Shown piece by piece: positions 16,468 through 29,471 of a DNA stretch of 64,000 nt (positions are counted from its first letter, which is position 1; every line of letters begins with the position of its first letter). This DNA comes from Molossus alvarezi (Eukaryota > Chordata > Mammalia > Chiroptera > Molossidae). The notes under the pieces are model-generated. The model was not told where the DNA came from and searched no databases. It saw nothing but the letters and a program-made list of their open reading frames with translations. The stretch is from contig CM073887.1 in NCBI GenBank assembly GCA_037176705.1, forward strand, positions 89,910,348 through 89,974,347, read 5' to 3'. The position numbers and the translations under genes are program-made.

Positions 16468-16700
16468 AAGTCCCAGCCCATGTGACTCAGTTGGTTGAGC
16501 GTTGTTCCATGCACCAAGAGGTCACCAGTTTGATTCTGGGTCAGGGCACATGCCAAGGTTGCAGGCTCAATCCCCAGTAGGGGCCGTGCAGGAGGCAACA
16601 GACTGATGCTTCTCGCTCATCGATGTTTCAGCCTCCCCCCTCTCCTCTTAAAAAAAAAAAAAAGGAAAAAATATCCTCTGGTGAGGATTAACCAAAATAA
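16468..16700 (+). repeat. VES SINE, B-type head with A-type end
   Basis: Head CAGCCCATGTGACTCAGTTGG; after an A-run it carries ATATCCTCTGGTGAGGATTAA, the A-type ending. Confidence 0.8.
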
Positions 16701-17039
16701 CAACAACAACAAGAATGGAATATAACCAATTGAATAAAAAAAGAATTCCTGAATCCAGAGCAATAGTAGCAAAGGATAAAATAAAGGAGAAATAAAGTAG
16801 AGAACAAAATCCCTTTATAGAAGAATGCCAGCTAATAAATGTAGAAGAAATAAAAGAATTAGAAAATTGCCTTTTTGCAGACACTAAAGTAATAACTGAG
16901 GCAAGAATCATCAATGGATGCTGGGTGAGAAATTGGGGGGGTTAGTATTCAGTATCATCCCACTCTATTAATTACAAAGAAAAAAATTCGTTAAAGACGT
17001 ACAGTAAACACTATCTTTAATCAAGTGATCAGACTTAAC

Positions 17040-17680
17040 ATCATCAATAATGGGACAAACTGACATTATGTGCTTTCCAATATGATGCACATAAGACACA
17101 TCACCACCTAGGTATTCTTCCTGCTTAAAATATTTAACCTGAATCTAATCACGAGTAAGCAGGCAAATGTAAATTGAAAAACACACTGTAAAATTGGCCT
17201 GTACTCTTCAAAAATGTCAGTATTATAAGACACCCCCCACCAAAAGGCTACAGATTACTTCTACATCCTTCTACATTGAAGGAGACATAAGAAGCTAAAT
17301 GCAATATATGATCCTTCATTACCCAGACCCCGGATCTGGGGAGAAAAAATGGTTGTGAAGGACATTACTGGGAAACTTGGGGAAATATGAATGTTAATGG
17401 TATTTCAAATAATCATGTCAATGTTAAGTTTCTCAACTGTGATAACTGTATTTGGTTTTGTGGAGAACGTCCTTGATTCTTAGGGCATACACAATTGAAA
17501 TGTTATGTCTGCAATTCTCCAATGGTTCTGCATCTATCTGGATATATATCTAATGTGTGTGAATATGTCGTGTGTGTAGCAAGGGAAGAAGGGAGAGACA
17601 AACAGACAAGAGGAGGAGAAGGAGGAAGAGTAGCAGCAGCAGCAATGACAGTAAAAATGTTAACAACTTCAGTTTCCCTA
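17040..17680 (+). mobile_element. Old LINE-1 3' UTR fragment
   Basis: The blocks GATAACTGTATTTGG, GAGAACGTCCTTGATTCTTAGG (17,463) and the later TAAAAATGTTAACAACTTC resemble the 3' UTR of older mammalian L1 families. Boundaries are approximate. Confidence 0.5.
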
Positions 17681-17926
17681 AGTAAATGGGCATCCCAAAT
17701 TCATTTAATATTTATCATTTACTAAGTGTACTTATTAATTTAATAAATATGCAACAAACATCTATTATATAGTTAGCACTGGGGAGAGAAAAGAATTTGC
17801 CACCCTAAGTACTAAAACTTAATGCAAAGCCATCATCATTATCAAAGTAGCACGATAGTGCACAGAAATGAACAAACCAATCAATAGAACAGAGGCCAGA
17901 AATTAACACAAGGATATGGGCTTTTA

Positions 17927-18195
17927 TTTTTATTTATTTATTTATTTATTTTTTTAATCCTCACCCGAGGACATTCTTCCACTTTTTGTACAGATAGAGT
18001 GGGAGGGAGAGAGAAGAAGGGAGAGAGAGAGAGAAACATCGACGTGAAGGGACACATCGAGTGGCTGCCACCCGCACGACCAACGAGGGCCGGGGACAAA
18101 CTGCAACCGAAGTACGTGCCCTTAGCGGGAACCGAACCCGGGTCTCTCCAGACCGCAGGCCGACGCTCTAACCGCTGAGCCAAACTGGCCAGGGC
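17927..18195 (-). repeat. VES SINE, A-type
   Basis: Antisense copy with the perfect 16-bp duplication AGGATATGGGCTTTTA at 17,911-17,926 and 18,196-18,211. Confidence 0.95.
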
Positions 18196-18329
18196 AGGAT
18201 ATGGGCTTTTAATAGTTAACAAATCCAATTCTATGAGAAAAGAATGTTTTATTTAAATTATTTATTTAATAACATCAATAATTAAGAGCCAAGTACTTTT
18301 CTAAGATAGCATAGTTATTAAAATGGTGA

Positions 18330-18640
18330 CGCCATGTTTCAAACTCAGCCAGGAAAAAAAATTCCTTCAGGCCAGCAGCCTCATTCACAGGATTATATCC
18401 CATAGAAATAAAAGCCACCGTCATAAGCTACAAAGACATTTACTGCACCACTGTTTTTAGTGATAACTGCAAATAACTGAATGCTCAAGTACAGAGAAAT
18501 GGTTAAGTAAATGCTTAAATTATGCTTTATTACAACAAATGAGGTGGATTTTTGCCAATTAACTTGGAGGAATTTCCATAATTGTTATGTGAGAAAAAGT
18601 AGATGCAATATATATATGATATGACTAACCACCTTATTAT
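18330..18640 (+). mobile_element. Old LINE-1-like fragment
   Basis: A run resembling the ORF2 tail/3' region of old L1 (GCACCACTGTTTTTAGTGATAAC, AAATGGTTAAGTAAATG). Highly diverged. Confidence 0.45.
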
Positions 18641-18929
18641 TTCTTTAGGGGTAAACTCAGAAGTAGAATTGTCAGGTGTTAAATATATTGATAAGAATTA
18701 GATACAATTAACTGAACTAAAATCAGCATGTGTCAACTATTATTCTCACATGGTAAACACAAGAAAACTGAAATCTACGTATGTGCTTTTCAAAAGAGAT
18801 AAACCCTGATGGTTTTGGTTTTCTAATTATAAAAGTAATACTCTTTGCTCAAAAACTATAATCTGGCTAATATAAAGTAAAAGCCACCATAATTTTACTC
18901 TCCTGAAATAACATTATGAGGAGTTAAAT

Positions 18930-19500
18930 ATAGTCATACATATGGAAATTATTATATATGCAATTCTTATTTCATTTAATAAACTAGTTCCCCTGACAGA
19001 TTATTGGGTTGTATTCAGAATTTAGTATTACAATCACTACAATGTGTGTGTGCATACTCTATTTTAGCTTCAGATAAATTTCTAGATGTTATGTGGTGAG
19101 TCAAAGGGTATTTGTTATACCATTTTTTTTATTCTCACCTGAGGACATTTTTTGCATTTATCTTCAGATAGAGCAAGAGGGAGAGGGAGGGGGAAAGAGA
19201 AAAACATCGACGTGAGAGGGACACATCGACTGGTTGCCTCCTGCATGACCCCGACCAGGACCAGGGATAAACCACAACCAAGGTACATGCCCTTCACCTA
19301 AACCGAACCCATGACTCGTTGTCCGCAGGCTGCCGCTCTGCTACTGAGCCAAACTGGCCAGAGCATATGGTATGCCATTTTTAATACATATCACTAAATT
19401 GCTTTCCAAAAAGACTGTGTCAACTGACAGCCCACAAAGTGATTATGAGACTGCCCTTTAACCATGTCATTTTTAATCCTAGTCATTTTGAGTCTTTTTA
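18930..19500 (-). mobile_element. Old antisense LINE-1-like fragment
   Basis: Antisense L1 ORF2-end-like text (TTGCTTTCCAAAAAGACTGTG near 19,401), split by an antisense VES at 19,122-19,364. Confidence 0.5.
19122..19364 (-). repeat. VES SINE, A-type
   Basis: TTATTCTCACCTGAGGACA to AACTGGCCAGAGC; flanked by TATACCATTTTT and TATGCCATTTTT. Confidence 0.92.
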
Positions 19501-19710
19501 AATTTTACGACCAAACTAAGAGGTCTAAAAAAATTATTCCAATGTCATTTGTTTATTTCATTTACTCAACAAATATGAGCCTATCTACTACTGCTAAACA
19601 CTGTACTAGGAGACCGGGATAAATAACACATAGATGGTCCTTGACCTTACAGAAGCCACAGTCAATTGCATTCTACTGAATTTCTCTGATAGTTAGATTA
19701 CACATCTTTT

Positions 19711-19946
19711 TTTATTTATTTATTTTTTATCCTTACCCAAGGACATTTTTGCATTTATCTTCATATAGAGCGGGAGGGAGAAAGGGAGAAAGAGAGAGAA
19801 ACATCGATGTGAGAGAGACACATGGACTGGCTGCCACCCACATGACCCCAACAAACTGCAACTGTTACTTGCCCTTAGCGAGAACCAAACCCAGGTCTCT
19901 CTGGTCCGTGGACCGACGCTCTAACCACTCGCAAACCAGCCAGGGC
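19711..19946 (-). repeat. VES SINE, A-type
   Basis: Perfect 17-bp duplication TAGATTACACATCTTTT at 19,694-19,710 and 19,947-19,963. Confidence 0.95.
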
Positions 19947-20314
19947 TAGATTACACATCTTTTTATGTGTTACTTAGACATTCATTTTTTTTTTTTGTGC
20001 AATGTCTGTGTCTTTTGTCCATTTTTCTACTAAAGTGATAGTTTTTGATTATGCAGTAACTACGCTTTTCCCAATTTGTCATATATCTTAATTGAGGAAT
20101 ATAAGGTTAGAATTAAATCTTATATTAAACTGTTATGTTAAGTCTATTGACCACCTCTTCAAATATTCTGCTTCCTCCTACAGGCCCACTCCCAAACTCT
20201 ACCAACAGGCTACCCTAAACTCTCCTCAATCCCTCCAAAGTAAGATACAAGCCTCAAAGTATTGTCAAATTTGTTAATACTCTCTCCAAGACTCTTTATT
20301 TGTTTCTGTCTGCC

Positions 20315-20568
20315 TTTTTTTTTTTTTTCCCCTCACCCAAGGACATTTTCCCATCTTTTGTTCAAGTAGAGTGGGAGGGAGAGAGAGGAACAGAGAGAGA
20401 GAGAGAAACATCAACGTGATAGGGACACATCGAGTGGCTGCCACCCGCACGACCAACCAGGGTCGGAGACTAACTGCAACCGAGGCACGCACCCTTAGCG
20501 GGAACCGAACCCGGGTCTCTCCGGACCGCAGGCCAACGCTCTAACCACTGAGCCAAACCGGCCAGGGC
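20315..20568 (-). repeat. VES SINE, A-type
   Basis: Flanked by TGTTTCTGTCTGC on both sides; ends AACCGGCCAGGGC. Little diverged. Confidence 0.95.
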
Positions 20569-20689
20569 TGTTTCTGTCTGCTTTCTTTCATTTGACCTTG
20601 AAGTGTGCCTCCTCAGCCTCTCTGAAGTTTCCCATTCTTCATTTCTGTGGGGTAATTGTAATTAACCTAAATAAATAATTTTAAGCATG

Positions 20690-21480
20690 TATACTACAGA
20701 TATTGTACTCCAGGATTGATTATATGTTAGGCCCTAAAACAAGTCTAAAACAATTTAAAAGGATTGAAATCATATGAAGTATGTTCTCGGATCACGATGG
20801 GATCAATTTAGAAATCAAGAAGAGAAGGAGCCCTGGCTGGTTTGGCTCAGCGGTGAGAGCGTCGGCCTGAGGTTTGGAGAGACCCGAGTTCGGTTCCCGT
20901 TAAGGACACGTACCTCAGTTGCAGTTTGTCCCCAGCCCTGGTTGGGTCATGTGGGTGGCAACCACTCGATGTGTCCCTTTCACGTCAATGTTTCTCTCTC
21001 TCTCTCTCCCTCCCACTCTACCTGAACAAAAAATGGAAAAATGTCCTCAGGTTAGAATTAGAAAACAAAAGAAACAAAAAAAAAAGAAGAGAAGGAAAAT
21101 TGGGAAATTCACAAATATGTGAAAATTAAACAACACACTCCTAAATAACCACCTGGTCAAAAAAGAAATCATAAGGGAAATTTAGAAAATCCTTTTAGAT
21201 AATAAAAACAAAACCCTACACTAAACTTTATCAGATCAGTTAAAGCAATGCTTAAAGAAAAATTAGTAACAATAAACAGTAATAGTAAACAAAGAGAAAG
21301 AGCTGAAATAATAAAGATTAGAGTAGAAAGAAATAAAAGAGAATAGAAAATAAAATCAAAGTTTGGTTCTTTGAAAAGATCAAGAAAATTGACAAACCTT
21401 TAGTTACAATGACCAAGGGGAAAAAAAAAGAAAACTCAAATTAATATCATGAATGTAGAGACAATATTACCAACCTTACA
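20690..21480 (+). mobile_element. Old LINE-1 ORF2 fragment
   Basis: Sense ORF2 middle region: AAATATGTGAAAATTAAACA near 21,113, ACTCCTAAATAACCACCTGG near 21,140 and TTTGAAAAGATCAAGAAAATT near 21,372. A VES interrupts it at 20,830. Confidence 0.7.
20830..21080 (+). repeat. VES SINE, A-type
   Basis: Inserted in an old L1; duplication AAGAAGAGAAGGA on both sides. Confidence 0.94.
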
Positions 21481-21493
21481 GAAATAAAACTGG

Positions 21494-21583
21494 GCCCTGG
21501 CCGGTTTGGCTCAGCGGTTAGAGCGTCCGCCTGCGGTCCTCAGGTGAGGATAAAAAAAAAAAAAACTATTAAAAAAAAAAAGG
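21494..21583 (+). repeat. VES SINE with large internal deletion
   Basis: The head runs to GCCTGCGGTCC and jumps directly to TCAGGTGAGGAT plus A-tail. Duplication AGAAATAAAACTGG at 21,480-21,493 and 21,584-21,597 is intact. Confidence 0.92.
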
Positions 21584-21630
21584 AGAAATAAAACTGGTTA
21601 TAAGGGAACACAATTAAAAACTATATGCCA

Positions 21631-21857
21631 CTCTTGGCCAGTTTGGCTCAGCAGTTAGAGCATAGGCCTGTGGACCAGAGAGTCCCAGGTTCAGTTCCCG
21701 CTAAGGGCATATACCTTGGTTGCGGTTTGTCCCTGGCCCTGGTTGGGGTCGTGTGGGTGGCAGCCAGTTGTTGTGTCTCTCACGTCAATGTTTCTCTCTC
21801 TCCTGCTCTATCTGAAGATAAATACAAAGGTGTCCTCGGGCGAGGATAAAAAAAACA
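21631..21857 (+). repeat. VES SINE, A-type
   Basis: Head TCTTGGCCAGTTTGGCTCAG, end CCTCGGGCGAGGAT; AACTATATGCCA and AACTGTATGCCA flank it. Confidence 0.92.
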
Positions 21858-22013
21858 ACTGTATGCCAAGAAGTCAAACAATCAGGTGAACAAAATTCCT
21901 AAAAAGACAAAAAATTGTGCAAGTTTGTAGTTTAAAGTACAATGTTTTTTTTTTCCAATTAACGTTTTAGAACTATCCTACTGTAAATGGAGCCCTTCAA
22001 CTACCAGATTTTT

Positions 22014-22264
22014 TTTTTTTTTTTAATCCTCACCCGAGGATATTTTTCCATTTTTTGTACAGATAGAGTGGGAGGGAGAGAGAGGAAGAGAGAGAGAGAG
22101 AGAAACATCGATGTGAAGGGACACATCGAGTGGCCGCCACCCGCACGACCAACCAGGGCCGGGGACAAACTGCAACCAAAGTACATGCCCTTAGCGGAAA
22201 CCGAACCCGGGTCTCTCCGGACCGCAGGCCGACGCTCTAACCGCTGAGCCAAACCGGCCAGGGC
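22014..22264 (-). repeat. VES SINE, A-type
   Basis: Perfect duplication CAACTACCAGATTTTT at 21,998-22,013 and 22,265-22,280; very little diverged, so probably recent. Confidence 0.96.
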
Positions 22265-23339
22265 CAACTACCAGATTTTTAAATGATTTAAATCCAAAAG
22301 TCAAAATGAGACTTGAGCTAAGATTTCAATTATTTTAGAATCCAGTTTATTATAACTGCTATTAAGTGATAACTTTAATACAATTCACTTTAGTTAAAGC
22401 AAACGCCTCATGAGTAGAGAAACCCCTCTTAGCCTCATTTGGCAGGATTTCTCTACCCATGAGAGAGTCTGAAGAGGTCAATTCCTACAAGGAAGGGAAA
22501 TAAAGGTGTACATCTGGAGATTAAAGCCAATAGTAATAAAACATCAGGTCCCAGTACAGTATTTTGAACAGAAGGGCCTTTGGCCCAAAGTTAGTCGTGA
22601 GACTTCTATGGTCTTCAGGTTTAAAATGATGTAATGAAAAACACGAAAGCAAAGATAATTCCATACTATTTTTGCTTTTTTCATCATATTATGATATATT
22701 ATCTCAATTTCTCGTAATTAAGTGTTTCATAATCACTCTTAATTAGGCCCTCAAAGTGTCCCAGAAATTTTACTTTCTCTTTCCTATTCCTCACAAGTAT
22801 TTCAAGGAGTCTATGACTCTCTTTCTTCACTTCCATTCCACAAATGACCCTGTGTTACTAGACAAAGATTAAAAGTAGAAGATTAAAAATCAGAGAGAAA
22901 TTGAGATATGTTCATTAACTCACTCCTTTCTGCCTGTGGCTGTGGATGCTGCTGAATATCACTGAAGTTTCCCTTCCCCCAGCTGTCATGTCTAAGTCAG
23001 TCTCGAAAAGAGCCAGAACAGCTGTGGAAGCTCTTTATCTGAGATTCGAGCTTTGAAACAATTGATGAGAGTCTGAGGAGCCATGGTGAGTAATGGGGAA
23101 CATTCACAGCCTTGACCCTGTATTTCTCTCCAGCTAGCACTCAGTTTATCTTCTTTATTCTTGCTCATGGCCAAGCTTCCCAAGAGGACTCTTGGTGATT
23201 CTCCACTTCCTCTGAAACCATTCTTATAAAAAGTCACCCAAAAAGGTGTAAGGGGCAAAATTGTGAGCACCTGAGTTACCCACAAACCACCTCAAAAAAC
23301 ACAGCACTACCATTAGAATGGAAGTCTCCTGTGTACCCT

Positions 23340-23765
23340 TCCATAAATTTCTTTTTACTTTTACTATATATATGTATCCCTAAATAAGACATTGAATTGT
23401 TTTGCATGTTTTTCAACTGCTAAAAATGGTATACTCTAAGTACTCTGAGTCTTTTTAATTCTCAGTATTATATTATGAGGTTAGTCCATGTTCATTTATT
23501 TTCACTGTTGTGTATCCATACAATTTACTTGTCCATTCTCCAGGTGATAAATATTTAGATAGTTCACCTTTTTTCTGCTATTATAAACAATGCTGTAATG
23601 ATCACTTTTATACCAATATACTCTCTGTACCAATGAATGAGAGTTTTTCTAGAATAGACACCTACAAGTGGAATTGCTAGGTTGCAGGGCAGGAGCATCT
23701 TCAATTTTAGTACAAATAGATGAATTGCTTTCCAAAATGTATCCAATCACTATTCAACAACTCTA
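23340..23765 (-). mobile_element. Old antisense LINE-1 ORF2 tail
   Basis: Plus-strand text CTATTATAAACAATGCTG, AAGTGGAATTGCTAGG and GAATTGCTTTCCAAAATG is the reverse complement of the L1 ORF2 C-terminus. No open frame. Confidence 0.65.
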
Positions 23766-23995
23766 TTGTTTCTAACTTCCCACACTCCACCCCTCTGCCA
23801 AGATCTCTATGATTTGCATGTTATTAAAGCCAACAGACATTCTGTTGTTTTAGTTGACTTACCATTCAACACATTCAGCCACTAAGTTCCTTAATATAGT
23901 ACCTCTGGCATCTGTAACCCTACCCTTCCCCGTTTTCCCAGTACCTCTGGCTCTTCCCCTTCAACCTATCAGACTCCTTAAAAGTTGATGCTCCT

Positions 23996-24190
23996 TGCCA
24001 GGCCGGTGTGACTCAGTGAATTGTCATCCGTGGACTGAGAGATCCTGGTTTGATTCTGGGTTGGGCACTCGACTGGGTTGTGGGCTTGATCCCCAGTTGG
24101 GGGCGTGCTAGAGTTAGCTGAACAATGTTTCTCACACAGATGTTTCTAACCCCCCCTTCCCTGAAAAAAAAAAAAAATCAATTAAAAAGC
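23996..24190 (+). repeat. VES SINE, B-type, diverged
   Basis: Head GCCAGGCCGGTGTGACTCAG, end AAAAAAAATCAATTAAAAAGC. Confidence 0.82.
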
Positions 24191-24479
24191 ATTTTTTTTT
24201 TTTAATGAGAAAGCTTTGTATTTCTCAATACAAAAAAAAAAGTCGATGCTCCTCTGTGCTCAGCCATTGGTCTTATTCTGATTCAGTCTAAATTCTCTCC
24301 CTACAATTTCATGGCTTAAAATACTATCCATACGCTTATAATCCAAATACCCAAATATGTTCCACATCAGACGTTTCTCTTCCGAGACACGGAACCACAT
24401 ATCTAAGGACCTGTTTGATCATGTTCTTTGAGGAATCTCAATCTTAATACATCCAAAATTAATTTCTTGATCTGTTCTC

Positions 24480-25020
24480 CCCTGCCTCCACCAATTCCTA
24501 CTCCAGTGATCCTCTCCCTCCAACTAAATGCTCTTGCTGAATTCTCCCTTCAACCTCTCTCCATATCCAATCCATAACCACAGCCTCCAAAATATATTTT
24601 GAATTAATTAATCTGTTCACTTTTTTCTTCACTTCAAAACAAGCCATCATTTTATCTCTAACTTGGGCTAACGCTACAGCCTTTTAATTAAGGCTCCTGG
24701 TTCTCCTGGTCTCTCTCTACTCATTTCATACAATAACGAAAGTGATGTTTTTAAAACACAAACCAGGTCATGTCATCCAACCCCTGCTTTAAAATTTTTA
24801 ATAAGCTTTCCACTTACCTTAGGATACACCTTAAGGTCCTTAACATAGCCCAATCTGACTTTCTACTTGATCTGCCTCCTGCCTATCTCTAAGATTGATT
24901 TAGAACCCTCCCCTCCCAGTTCCCACTAGGGGCCTTTTTGGGGGCTTCTTGAAGTTGTGGTGCTCTTTCCAGCTTCAGAAATTTCATGTAGAAAATTCCC
25001 TTTTCCTTCAGAGTACTTGA
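24480..25020 (+). mobile_element. LINE-2 3' fragment
   Basis: The blocks AAAACACAAACCAGGTCATGTC (24,754), CCCCTGCTTTAAAA, ACCTTAAGGTCCTTAACAT and TGATCTGCCTCCTGCC occur in the order and spacing of the L2 ORF end. Typical ancient mammalian remnant. Confidence 0.65.
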
Positions 25021-26041
25021 TCATAATTTAGCAAATACTTATTATGATTTTCATGAATATTTCCATGTTTTGTTCAGCATTGCATACCTATAACATAACC
25101 TAGAAGACAACCACTTGAATGATTAAACTAATGAACTTCATAGCATCGTTAGAAAGGAGACATTATTTCACTAGAAAATAATACTCAGAGGCCATGCTAT
25201 TATTTACTTAATATCACAAAATACTAATATTTCACAATTAAAATAACCAATACTTCATATTACACTAAAATCAGACACCACTCTGCAACAAATTTTAATT
25301 TAGCACTCCAACATTTGCACTTAATTATTTCAGATAGAGCAGAACTGAAACATTTATTTATTCATTTGTCAGGCTCTACAATTCATATCCTTTAACTATA
25401 ATTCAATTCACTTCCTCCATGAAGCTTTTCAGATAAAGCAAAACTTTATTTCCTCATCTTCAGAGGTCAAGCATAAGTAATGCGTATTGTCATTAAGAAG
25501 TTATTTCATTGTTAAATAATTTGAAACAGTATTTGCCAGACTGATTACTGATAAACTGATATGTTCTTTTAAAAATACCAGACAATGTAAAACTTCAATT
25601 CAAGAGAAAAAATGTGTATTACATACACAAGCATGCTCACACTTAAGGGTGAGTCTACAATATATGAGTATTCACATTACATGTAACCACCTTCCTCCCT
25701 GTTTCTCTCAGTAATATTAAATGTTCCTTCCCCTTGTTGTCCTGCAGTTATATACCACATACCTGTTTCAGAAAGAAAACCAAATTAAATTATACTTCTT
25801 TCATTAATATTTGAGAAATGTGTAAACCAAATTTAACTGGTGTAAACTTATCTCAAAAATTGTTGCTACCACACTCTAAAAGCATTGTATAAACAAATAA
25901 AACTGAGAAGCTGAATTTATTCATCTTCAAAGATGAATAAATAGGCAGAGAGAATGGTTAAAAGTCAAAATTTACAGTTCTTTTTATAAAGAAAAAAAAC
26001 AACGATCTTTTGATTCAGTTTATTTTAAAAGCATACAAATA

Positions 26042-26282
26042 GCCCTGGCCGGATTGGCTCAGCAGTTAGAGCATCGGCCTGCGGTCCGGAGAGACCCGGG
26101 TTCGGTTCCCGCTAAGGGCATGTACTTCGGTTGCAGTTTGTCCCCAGCCCTGGTTGGTCGTGCGGGTGGCAGCCACTCGATGTGTCCCTTTCACGTTGAT
26201 GTTTCTCTCTCTCTCTCCCTCCCACTCTATCTGTACAAAAAATGGAAAAATGTCCTCAGGTGAGGATAAAAAAAAAAAAAAA
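26042..26282 (+). repeat. VES SINE, A-type
   Basis: Perfect 15-bp duplication AAAAGCATACAAATA at 26,027-26,041 and 26,283-26,297. Confidence 0.96.
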
Positions 26283-26666
26283 AAAAGCATACAAATATCT
26301 AAAATCCACAAAGGCATCTTACTGGAAACTTCTGTAATGTACACACTGATAATTACTTTTATATCTGTATAAAACAGATCTAAGATCTTATGCTTAAAAG
26401 TCACCAATAACAGGATTTAAAGCTGTTTCCGGTTCAATTCTTACCTTCTTTTACAAAGCCTTCAGGATTTATCTGAGCCTGAAAATAACCTACATAAATA
26501 CATTCAGATCCAGGTTTTTACTCAAACTGGCCCCTATACTTAGTAGTCCCCTACTTCCCATTTCTAAATTCATCAATTTCAAAGCTTACCACATATTCCA
26601 CTTCTTCTGAGAAACTCTCAAAGATTCCTCTTTTTACTATAATATTAATTAAAAAAGTATAAATAT

Positions 26667-26880
26667 AGCCTGGCTGGTGTAGCTTAGTGGTTGAGCGTCA
26701 ACCCATGTACCAAGAGGTTGCCAGTTTGATTCCCAGTTAGGGCACATGCCCAGGTTGTGGACCCAATCCCCAGGAGGAGCATGCAGGAGGCAGCCGATCG
26801 ATGTTCTCTCTCATTGATGTTTCTATCTCTCTCTCCCTCTCCCTTCCTCTCTGTTTAAAATCAATAAAGGGGGGGGGGAG
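26667..26880 (+). repeat. VES SINE, B-type
   Basis: Head AGCCTGGCTGGTGTAGCTTAG, end AAAATCAATAAAG with an unusual G-run (GGGGGGGGG) instead of an A tail. Confidence 0.88.
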
Positions 26881-27096
26881 GTATGAATTCATTATGTTTA
26901 TAGCTCTTATGTAACTGTAAAACTAAAACTTTAAAATTAAACATAAAACAAAATTTTAAATAATATGAATGTAACAGATTGTGTTGGTTTACAGAATCTA
27001 GACAAATGATGTATTCAATCCTGGAAATATGTAGTCTCAAGTTTGGTTCTATATTTTTAAACCACTTCTGTAACTTGACTTCAATAATACTAATAC

Positions 27097-27300
27097 AGCC
27101 TGGCCAGTGTGGCTTAATGGATTGAGAACCAACCCATGTACTGAGAAGTCTCAGTTCAATTCCCAGTTAGAGCACATGCCCAAGTTTTGGGCTGATCTCC
27201 AGTAGGGGGCGTGCAAGAGGCAGCCAATGGATGTCTCTCACATGGATGTTTCTTTTCTCTCTCTAAAAAATCAATAAAAACATATTTTTTAATTTTTTAA
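27097..27300 (+). repeat. VES SINE, B-type
   Basis: Duplication AATAATACTAATAC (27,083-27,096) versus AATAATATTAATAC (27,301-27,314). Confidence 0.92.
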
Positions 27301-27866
27301 AATAATATTAATACATAAAATGCTTACAAATGTTATACAAAATGGAATTAATAACTGTGAGTGTTTATTTGTTAATTTGGGAAATACAATTTTATGCACA
27401 AGATCAGCTAGCAGTCCTTAAATGTCAATTTTAAAGAGGCCTCACTTGTTAACTCTGACAATCTTATTCATTTGTGGTTTCCTACCTTATTGAAATCTAC
27501 ATTAAATGTATATAAAGTATAACCACTGCTGACGTTGGAAACACAACACCCATAGTGCAAACTGTTTTATATTGGTTAATTACAAAGATGGGATCCACCA
27601 GAAACATTTCAAGGTGAAAATATGATACCACCTATTATGCCAAGGTTCTTTTGGATTAGGCCTGCCTATACTAACATATACTATGACATGGTCCAATTTT
27701 ACTCACCATCTTTCCCTTCTGAGCCACTGAAATATCATCTTAGTACAAGGCTCTATAGTTCATCACAAACACAGTAATAAACCAAATTTAAACACAGCAA
27801 CAAACTCCCAGGGGAGTATCTGGCTATAAAGCAGTCCTTCAAAAGTTACATAGAACTCATTAATGT

Positions 27867-27961
27867 GCCCCGGCTGGTTTGGCTCAGCGGCTGGAGCGTT
27901 GGCCTACGGACCAGAATCCCAGGTTTGGTTCCCACTAGGGGCACGTACCAAAAAAAACAAC
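27867..27961 (+). repeat. Short tRNA-head SINE, copy 2
   Basis: GCCCCGGCTGGTTTGGCTCA to GGGGCACGTACCA, then an A-rich tail. AACTCATTAATGT (27,854-27,866) and AACTAATTAATGT (27,962-27,974) flank it. Confidence 0.87.
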
Positions 27962-28771
27962 AACTAATTAATGTCTAAGAATCCCCAGTTAAAAGAATAC
28001 TATAGAAAATGGAACACTACTAAGGAGTTTAAAGTAACAAAATCAGATTTGCAGTTTCAAGGGAAAAATCATTCTGGTACAGGGTGTAGTAGATCACACT
28101 GGCAATAAGGAAACAAGTGAGAAGACTGTTGCAATAATCCAGGTGAGAAATGAAAGCTTGGATTAAGGCAGCAAATTTAGAGAAAGGGTTTGGATTCAAA
28201 TATGTTATGGAAGTCAAATCCTGGGAAAGCCAGATGTGAGAGTAAAACAGAGTAATCAAGGACAACGTACAGGTTTCTGGGAAAAGTGATGATAGTGGTG
28301 CATACTCCAAGGCAAGGAAAAGAGTAGGATTGGGGGTGAGGGGATTGAGAAGTGTTAGAATAGTTCATCTGCATATAATGAACACTTATAGGGACTATTT
28401 TACCAGCTTCTAGCCTCACCTCACCCCCAGGTTTTCTGGAAATTATCTCCGCCATTTACACAGCTGTACTAAAGACAACCATGTTACAATGTAACTTATA
28501 CTGTAGTGTGATCCTACCTTTACGGTATACTTGACCCATCAAGTCTGATTTCCCAACTAAAGCTAGGCTAATGCCCAGATCCCACCTGTTTGTGTATGTG
28601 TACTTGTGTGTGTATACATGTATGGGTAGTCTACAATCAAACAAAAACCCCTAACAACTACCTCAGTAAATAGGGGCATTATAACTAACTGTTAAACCCT
28701 AAGGCAATCCTAAGGCCCAAGTGTCCACCAGGCCCATTTGATGAGTTAAAACAGGAGTCAACAAACTTTTT

Positions 28772-29028
28772 TTTTTCTTTTTTAATCCTCACCAGAAGAT
28801 ACTTTTCCATTTTTGTTCAGATGGAGTAGGAGGGAGTGGGAGAAAGAGAGAGGGAGAGAGGGGGAGAGAAACATCAATGTGAGTGACATATCAACTGGTT
28901 GCCTCCTGCACTACCCCAACCAGGGCTGGGGACTAACCACAACGGAGGTATGTGCTTTTGAGCAGAATCAAACCCACGACTCATTGGTCCGCAGGCTGAT
29001 GCTCTAACCGCTGAGCTAAACTGGCCAG
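28772..29028 (-). repeat. VES SINE, A-type
   Basis: Perfect 16-bp duplication AGTCAACAAACTTTTT at 28,756-28,771 and 29,029-29,044. Confidence 0.95.
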
Positions 29029-29278
29029 AGTCAACAAACTTTTTTAAAGCCTCCTAGTAAATATTTTAGGCTTTGCAGGCCATACAGTCACAACTACTCA
29101 ACTCTGCCTTTGCAGTAGCAAAAGCAGCTATAGATAATATATAAACAAATGGCTGTGTTGTCCATGTTCCAATAAAACTTTATTTATGAACACTAAAATT
29201 TGAGTTTTCGATAATTTTTACATGCCACAAAATATTTTCCTTTTGATTTTCCCCTCACCGTTTAAAAATGTAAAACCA

Positions 29279-29439
29279 GCCCTGGCCAGTTTTGCTCAGT
29301 GGTTAGAGTGTCAGCCCACAGACTAAAGAGTTGCTGGTTTGATTCCAGTTAAGGGCATGTACCTCACTTGCAGTTTGGTCCCTGTCCCTGGTCAGGGTCA
29401 TGCAGGAGGCAACCAATCAATGTGTCTCTCTCACATTAA

Positions 29440-29471
<32 letters not shown>

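Noticed and set aside
16236..16598. 120-codon minus-strand ORF with KEGR repeats and matching plus-strand ORFs
   Set aside because: Translation of a TTCC microsatellite within a SINE.
26042..26125. tRNA-like A and B boxes in VES heads as possible tRNA genes
   Set aside because: The heads are SINE parts without proper cloverleaf arms and are followed by the SINE body. No real tRNA gene was seen in the window.
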